From NCBI GenBank assembly GCA_946902875.1, contig OX336336.1, forward strand, positions 5,736,545 through 5,800,544: a stretch of DNA of 64,000 nucleotides. Direction: 5' to 3'. Made by a program: the position numbers and the translations under genes. A model generated the notes under the pieces. It searched no databases, had not been told where the DNA came from, and was given only the letters and a program-made list of their open reading frames with translations. Positions within the stretch are counted from its first letter, which is position 1, and the number at the start of each line of letters is the position of its first letter. The stretch comes from Nematopogon swammerdamellus. Taxonomy: Eukaryota > Arthropoda > Insecta > Lepidoptera > Adelidae. Shown piece after piece: positions 54,801-63,800 of the stretch.

Positions 54801-57800
54801 GTAATAATAGCGTGTGTAAAGTTTTTAAAATCCAATCACCTTAAGTCCCCACACCTAAACACCCCACAATCCTTCCAGGTGAATTTTTGTTGCAATTTTG
54901 TTGTCCAATTCATTGAATAATAGGAATTATCTGATCTGCTACATTTAAAACCCACTTTCCGTCTATTTGATCGAAATTTGCTACCGTCGTCTATCCGTCG
55001 TCTGAATGAAGGTTCAAACGTCGCGTCGTGTTAGCAACAGTCCGCAAATCTGCTGGCATGTCGCCTCTCTGAGTGTAATTTCGCGAGGAGAGGTGATTTT
55101 GGCAATGTCGACTGCACCATTGGTCTCTCGGCACAGCCACCCATGTTGGTTTACATAAAAAAGTACTGACCTGAAGGTACTGATCCCCGACCAGCTTGAG
55201 GTATGCCTCCATGCTCTTGGTGGCGAGGGAGTTGCCTCTGAAGGTGAGGCTGTGGTCCCCGGTGCGCCGCACATCGAGCGCCACGACGTCTGCCAGGTAA
55301 CGCGGCGCCAGGCCGCTTCCAGCCATACACAGCACCATAGCGCAGCCTATGTCCTCCTTTGCTTTTACACCTGCAATCATAATGTTTGGTTACATACAGT
55401 GCAAAGTTCAGTGCAGGGTTCCGTCCCAAATTTGGGACAGAGGAATCTTTATGGAAGACTTCGTTGTTTGTCTGCCCTATGAATTAAAACATCCACTCTT
55501 AGAAAATTTCTAATTTCCTTACTTTCGTATTTTCGAAGTCGACAGAGCGCATAGGTGTATTGAATTTGAAACTTAACAATTGCTGCTTAATCTGCTAAAT
55601 AAATGTTATCTTTATCGCTATAACATAGGCACGTCAAATTTTCTTTTATGGAGTTTATTGAACATAACTCAGGGTTGCCTTGAAGATCTGTAGATGCGTA
55701 ACCATTTTAAATTCAATTATTAATGCAAGATTGATGCTTGCTTTCGCTCTAAAATAAATAATTGTACAATAAAAAAACAATCTAAGAATATCGAAAGGAC
55801 AAAGGAGCTCAAAGCAACGCGAGTCCTCGCTATAAGGAAGTGGAAGCGAGCGCTCACCGATCACAGGCTCCAAGCACTCGCAGACCTTCTTGTAATTCTT
55901 CTTGAGGTAGTCGAGGAACTCGGCATAGCAGTCGATGGGGAGTATGTCGATGGACTGGTATCGGCACTTGATGCGCAGGCTCGGCGTGGGCGCGACGGCG
56001 GCGGCTTGCCTGGTGGCGCTCGAGTGGCTGCTCTGGGAAGAGTTGAGGGTGCTCTTGTCGGTGCTCTTGTCGGGCAGGATGGGGTACCAGCGCTCGTTGA
56101 GGTATCGCGAGGATACATCGTCGACGGGGATCCTGACCGAACCTGTAGGGCGGACAACAATCCATATTTAAAGTAACATTTCAACTGCAGTGGGTAGGCA
56201 AAGAGTGATAGATAATACCACTGATAATACCTTTGGATATTTAAGATAAATAAGATGGAAACTTTGGAGTTATATAGAGTTTGAGTATATCCAGCCTTTT
56301 TAACCCCCGACGCAAAAGGAGGGGTATTTTAAGTTTGACGCCTCCGTCTTTCTATGTCTGTGTCTATCTGTGGCATCGTAGCTTCCAAACGCTAAGTAAA
56401 AAACATTAATTCAGTACCCCGACGAAAGGCGAGGTACTGAATTAAAAAAGCGAAAAATATTTTCTTACTATTTTAAGGATAGTTTTTTTTTATTTGTAAT
56501 TTAACTTTTTTAGCCATACCTACCTGAATATTTTGATGACAAGAGAAGGTTTGAACAATTTATGACGATGCATAAGAGAAATTGTCATATTTCTAGCTAT
56601 TGCTTCCCGCAATATACGCAATGGTGCGTAGTAACAGTAATACATAGTAGTAATAGTGCTAACTACTAGAAACAAATATTTTGAAAAATTCTTAGCATCT
56701 CCGCTTCATATTCGTCATACTTATCTTACAAAAGTCTATTCGAACTCGCAGTTTCGAAATATAGATTTTTTTTATTTTTGAAATCGCGAATTTAGTGGTA
56801 TCGCTCGGCCTTCGGCATCGCGATTCCGCCTCGCTCTCCAATCCGATCTTGACCAAAAAAAATGGGACCACCTTGGAGCTAGACTGAACCGAACACAAAA
56901 AGAATCGTCGAAATCGGTTCACAATTGGGGAAGATATTGCTGAACATACATAAAAAAAAAAACATACAGCCGAACATAGAACCTCCTCCTTTTTTGAAGT
57001 CGGTTAAAAATAGCGTTACGTACCGACGAGAGAGTGTTTGTCGCGCTTGCGTGCCTTGCGCTCGGGCTCTCGGTAGACGTTGATGACGATGGCGCCCACT
57101 GTCGGTAGCCCGCTGAACTCGTACACCTCGCCCCAGAAGCACAACTCAGTCTTCAGCTTCGACGATGTCCTGGAGGCAAATCGAGAACCTTCAGGTCACT
57201 TACTGACATGGGAAAACCCGACACAACGTCCGTGGCACGTGGAGATCCGTTGGCTCTGGTCTACCGAATGGTTTATCTGATTGGGAAACCGGTGTGATGT
57301 TATATAATAAATACGCATATAACTGCACAATATCTTCTGTTTTACAAATGATGATGACTACAGTTTAAAATTCCAGATATTGTGTCTCTTTAGTATGGCG
57401 GCGACATGGCTTTCATAATCCCATGAGAATACTTCGAATATAGGTACCTACCTCTATTAACGGGTAATGAATGATGATCCTTCCCCAAGTAGGTGCATTT
57501 AGGAAACATTTAAAAAAGATAGCAGATATGCGCCAATACTACGAATGCACTGGTCCGTAGATTTACTATAGAGCTCAATCCATCAAAACATCAAATCAAC
57601 GCCCGCAATCAATCTGATTATAGACCAGGACTGATTGCAGATTCTCAATTCAGATCAACAAAGTAAAAATCCCCGGAGTTATTTAGAGATCAATCATCTA
57701 ACAAACAAAAAATCTTCCAAAAACTGTTGCAATATGCAGAAGTTAATGTATACCTGCTTATGAGAATTCTCTGTTGTTCTCGACTATCGGGAATAATGTA

Positions 57801-60800
57801 TTTCTTTGAATAGCTTAATCGCTAATGACTAAACCAGACTTGTAACGAAAACAATGCTCACAGGAATTGTTCAGTTTCCTCCCAAGTAATTATAATTCAC
57901 ACGAACTTTTTATCAAGTTTGCTCGTCAGGTATTATTCTGGTTAGATTCGGTTCAAAAGCATCGGGAGGTCGAGGTCACCCAGACGCGACTCTGACTTCA
58001 CTATGCTATGACTCATCTTTGCAGTTCTGATGGATGGATCATGCTCTCTTGTCTATTGTTGTTAACGTGGGATTAGAATTTACAGTTAAATTTGGTTAGT
58101 CATGCTTTTAGCTCCTGACATTTAGACTTTTTTCCATTTTGGCGTAGCATAACATTGGATTAACATCCAAAGCTCATGGTATTTTTTAAAGAATTCGAAA
58201 TCGAGTTTTTTTCCGCTCCCCCAATTAGAGTAGCCACTAAAGAAAAACTGTTAAGGATTCTTTTGTCATTGATATTTAGCTATGATCGAAGGCGTGCAAG
58301 ATTTCTTGGCATGCTCAAGTTATACATTTATAAGTTATAGATGTGTTATGGGCTGACATCAAGGATGTTGTAGGTGATGTAGCCAACCGTGTCAGTTTCC
58401 ATAAAACCAATATAATAATAAACCGTACCTACGATTATTGGCTGGTATGAAATATGATGAGAGCGTGTAGGAAAAAAAAAACCGTCTTCCTAGTGTTTCT
58501 TTGCACTTTTTTTAAAGAAGGCCTATAGACGAGATCTTTGTTCTTGTTCTGTAGCGCACTTTAAACTGATGAACACAAGTGAACGGTGAGTACTTACCTC
58601 GCATAGAGCGTGTCGTCTAGCAGGATCTCGCAGTAGTATCTCTTCTTGGGCGGTATCGCCTTGGCTTCCAGCAGCCACAGCTTGACGGCTCGCTCGCTGC
58701 GTCGCCCGCGCAGCTCCTCCGGCCGCGCCGCCTGTCGCAAGCTGTCACGCGCAGACAAACATCCATATTAATAAGCCTCAATAAAGAAAGATATATATAT
58801 AGAAAACAAACAGAAAATACTTGAAAAATCATTTAACAATAGTAATCAGGTCCCAGTTTGGAAAAAGAGAATACAGGATAAAATTGAAATATTGAGAAAA
58901 AACCTTGGACAACTGATCGAAATTTCACGTGGTGTTACTAGCAGGAGAATGAGAAATATCAAGGACAACCTATATAAAAAGTATAATATAACAACTGATA
59001 TAATGTTATACAATATAATTGAACTACTAAAACAAAAAATCAAAATGTATGCGGGAAGAATCAAACGCTATGAAAATGAAAATAAGAAAAAAAAAGAAAA
59101 CATGCTATTCAAACAAAATGAACGAAAATTCTACAGGAAAATGTTTGAAAAAAATATAACTCCAAAAGAAATTCCAACAAAGAACGAAATAGAAGAATTT
59201 TGGTCAAACATTTACAGTCAGCCTGTTGACATTGATAAGTCGAATATTATGATACAAACAATTGCAGATAAAATACCAATAATCCAGAATAACAATTTTA
59301 ATGCAATAAATGATATAGCATTCAAAGATGCAATAAGAAATCTAAAAAACTGGAAGACCCCCGGAATAGACAAATTACAAAACTATTACCTCAAATATTT
59401 TACCAGTGCACATCCATACATACTGCATTACTTTAACAAAATTCTTAATGACGAAGAACAGATAGAACCGTGGCTTACAACAGGTGTGGTCACTTTAATC
59501 CCAAAAAATCCGAATACAAATGATCCAAAAAATTGGAGGCCGATCGCATGCTTACCAACCACTTACAAATTATTTACATATATCCTATATGTAGAAATAT
59601 ACAAACATTGTAATGCCAATGATATAATGACTCCTTACCAAAGAGGTTGTAAATGGGGCGCGAGAGGTTGCAAAGACCATTTAATTGTCAATAAATCTAT
59701 CTTAGAAGATACAAACACATACAAGAAAAACCTAAACATGGCGTGGATAGATTACAAAAAAGCATATGATTCGGTACCACATGAATGGATTATTCTCATC
59801 CTCAAAATATATAAATGCCCTAACGTAATTACAAATTGTATATCAAAAGTTATGAAAACATGGCAAGTGATTATGAATACAATAAGCACTGACTCAAGAA
59901 TTACAACAAAGCCAATAATTATAAAACGAGGAATATTTCAAGGAGATTCTCTGTCCCCTTTACTATTTTGTCTATGTCTTAATCCATTATCAAAATTACT
60001 GAGTGAATATGAAAAGACTGGATATATTTTAAGAAGTGGCCAAATAATTAATCACCTCCTCTACATGGATGATATAAAACTATACGCTGCAAATAAATAT
60101 CAGCTATCAAATCTAATAGATACAGTAGAAATATACTCCAAACAAATTAGAATGGAATTTGGCTTAGAAAAATGTAAAGTACTAGAAATAAAAGGTAGTA
60201 AAAGAATAAACGCTGATGGTGAAGACCATATACTGCTTGATGGAAACAAATTCGAAGCCTTAAATAACAAAAAATACAAATATCTTGGCATTGATGAAAA
60301 TGGGGAAATCAACCACAAACAAATAATAGAAGAAAAGAAAAATGAATACATAAGAAGAGTAAGAAAAATCATTCAATCTACATTAAACTCAAGAAATATT
60401 ATAAAGGCCATAAATACATACGCAACACCGGTTCTTATATATACTTTCAATGTAATAAATTATACTATGGATGACTTTAAAAAAATTGACAGAAAAACAA
60501 GGAAACTCCTAAACATATATAACATGCACCAACAAAAATCTAACACAGAAAGACTATATCTACCAGTCAATGAAGGAGGAAGAGGCCTACTAAACATAGA
60601 AAATCTATATATAAAATTAACTATTAAAATGGAAAAATATCTAGATGACAAAAATGACAATGTCCTAAAAGTAATTGTTGATCATGATAAGGAAAAAGGC
60701 CTATATAGCATAATATCACAAGGTATAAAATTTAGACAAAAACTTAATATCGAACAACCCACGGAAGATGAAATCTTAATCCACAAAAAACAGACTGAAC

Positions 60801-63800
60801 AATCCAAAGAAAATTGGAAAGAAAAGCCACTACATGGTCAAATTGTGAGAGAGGTACTAATGCACCCAAATACGGATACTGAACCTACTACTCCCCAAAT
60901 GGAATCTAAAATTTTTGTAATACAAGAACAATCGGTCAGAACAAAACAGTTTGAACGTGATATTTTAAAACTTGATACAGATGGACGATGCCGATTATGT
61001 CACGAAAAGGATGAAACAGTCAGGCATATCATCTCAGGATGTAAAATATTAGTACAGCCACTATATCTAAAGAGACATCATAATCAACTAGTCAAATACG
61101 TTTATTGGAATTTACTCAAGAAACACAAGTCCGAAACAACAAAATTTTTGTGGAAATGCCCGTTAAATGAACCACATGTGGTGGAAAATGAAGAATTTAA
61201 ACTAATATGGGAAATTGCTGTCACCACTGATTATGCGTTACCTAACAACCGACCAGACCTCATATATGTAGATCAAAATAAAAACAGAACTTACCTTATC
61301 GATGTCACAGTGCCATCCGACTATAACCTCACTAGGAAGGAAAATGAAAAACTTACTAAATACTACGCACTAAAAATTGAGGTCCAAAGATTGTGGAATA
61401 CAAGAGTCGAAATCGTCCCAATAGTTATTGGCACTACAGGAATTATAAATAAATCATCAGAGAAACACATACAAAATTTAGACGCTGGTATAAAATTAGA
61501 AATACTCCAACAACAGGCTGCAATTGAAACCACAAAAATAATGACCAAATTTCTGAGTGGAAATCTACCTCCTGACAGTGAAGACAATAATATTATGTAA
61601 CTCATGATGACTGATCGGTGGGCCCGTCTTCTATCTTGGGAGGCACTCGAGCGAGGACGGGTGGCAGACCGGCGAGTACAATCGCCGACGACTCCGAAAA
61701 AATCCGGAAGAATAAAATTATATTATTTGTCATTATAATGTTAAAACAGAGAGTAAGATCTCAGCATTGATGCAATCCCTAGATAATGACTGGAGTACTG
61801 GTTTTCAGGCGGCCTCCTCAATATGAAAGATTTATTAAGGAAACATGAAAAGTCGCCCGTCGTTTTCCCGTTTTCGTCCGTCCGTTTTCACGTTTTACAG
61901 TATATGCGTGTAGCAAGGTGGGGCGCCAAGAACGCTCTGTACTGCAATAATGGCATTTTTATAAACAATATTTTATGGAAATTAATTCCGCTTTCGAGAC
62001 TAGTACATTAATTGAGCTCAATACAATAGTATTCGAAAGGGAAAAATCACTATTCCACGACAGAGAACTATTGACCACCCACCTTGCCGCATAAAATCTT
62101 GAAAAACAAGTAAATTATAAGCCGGATTAAAAAAAATCTAATAACCATTTTGTAGCTTATTATGAGCGAGCAATATCGCGGTCGTAATATTATGGGGTCG
62201 ATCTGGGACATCTGGGATCAGTGACAAAGATATTGATATCAGGTTTATGATAATATAATATGCTTCTAAGGTTGTATCGCATCAATGGAACGTAAAAAAA
62301 ATTACACTGATATCGTTAATTACTTTCTCAGCCGTTTAGAATACGATAACATATGATTGTGAAGAGGAGAATACGACAACAGATGATTGTGAAGAGGAGA
62401 ATACGACACCAGATGATTGTGAAGAGGAGAATACGACAACAGATGATTGTAAAGAGGAGAATACGACAACAAATGATTGTGAAGAGGTGAACACGACAAC
62501 AGATGATTGTAAAGAGGAGAATAACGACAACAGATGATTGTGAAAAGGAGAATACGACAACAGATGATTGTGAAGAGGAGAATACGACAACAGATGATTG
62601 TGAAGAGGAGAATACGACAACAGATGATTGTGAAGAGGAGAATACGACAACAGATGATTGTGAAGAGGAGAATACGACAACAGATGATTGTAAAGAGGAG
62701 AATACGACAACAGATGATTGTGAAAAGGAGAATACGACAACAGATGATTGTGAAGAGGAGAATACGACAACAGATGATTGTGAAGAGGAGAATACGACAA
62801 CAGATGATTGTGAAGAGGAGAATACGACACCAGATGATTGTGAAGAGGAGAATACGACAACAGATGATTGTAAAGAGGAGAATACGACAACAAATGATTG
62901 TGAAGAGGTGAACACGACAACAGATGATTGTAAAGAGGAGAATAACGACAACAGATGATTGTGAAAAGGAGAATACGACAACAGATGATTGTGAAGAGGA
63001 GAATACGACAACAGATGATTGTGAAGAGGAGAATACGACAACAGATGATTGTGAAGAGGAGAATACGACAACAGATGATTGTGAAGAGGAGAAAACGACA
63101 ACAGATGATTGTAAAGAGGAGAATACGACAACAGATGATTATGAAGAAGAGATCGCACCTGTATATCCAGCGGTCGCGCTGCTTGCGGCTTGCGCATGCG
63201 AAGTAGCGCGGGGCACGGCTCTCTGCAGACAAAGCGAAGCAGTGCGGCCGCCCCAGCACCGAGGAGTGCAGCGCCCGGATCTCCACCTGGAGACATATAT
63301 ATAGGTATAATTTAGCGCTGGCAAGAGTAGTGATGGCAAGGATTTATGGGTAAATTCAATAACAAAATAGTATTTATACTTACGTATAGTATAGATTCCA
63401 ATGTGCATATGAAAACTCCTGACACTCCATGAAATAAATAACCAATCATTAAAAACTTTAGAAATGTGTGTAATACCTGATGTGGAGGGCCCAGGTCCAT
63501 CGTTGACACGGCGGGCGAGTGCGCTGACAGTAGACTTTCATGTGATCTGCAACAAGACAATATTAGCTATTAATTTACTTTTATTTTTAATGTAATCCGT
63601 TATGGGTGGTTGAGTCAGAGGGGGCAGAGCTCCGACTAGCCGTTGCTTGTGGCGGATTGTGACCGAGTCACCCATAAGGTGACTATCTAGAAGAATACTA
63701 GAATCCCATGGACAACGGTCGTTGGAGAGGGTTGCGAATGTCATATCGCCCTGACAAATGCTGATCTACGTACATCCCTTCGTGGAGGAAATGCATGGAC

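Larger units (their letters stand above)
51749..55857 (-). other. raskol: raskol introns in the GAP region: remaining sequence
   Basis: The intron segments 51749-52165, 52903-53172, 53340-53761, 53875-54182, 54567-55170 and 55371-55857 hold no recognised repeat other than those listed. Splice phases around them agree with the family's GAP domain. Confidence 0.55.

Noticed and set aside
58892..58894. TTG at 58892 as the start of the retrotransposon protein
   Set aside because: The frame is open further upstream to 58775 and there is no ATG. The element is 5' truncated rather than starting at TTG.
60061..60100. YMDD motif as a sign of a retrovirus or hepadnavirus
   Set aside because: The surrounding motifs, CCHC finger and PD-type endonuclease place it in non-LTR R4/Dong-type elements. 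No LTRs, gag or protease are seen.
62343..63150. CRISPR-like array of 30-bp repeats
   Set aside because: Units are head-to-tail with no unique spacers, in a eukaryotic intron. It is a minisatellite.
62336..63296. Long open frames (up to 322 codons) on both strands across the 30-bp repeat
   Set aside because: A stop-free 30-bp unit gives open frames in several phases by necessity. The array lies between splice sites of raskol exons C and D, so it is intronic.
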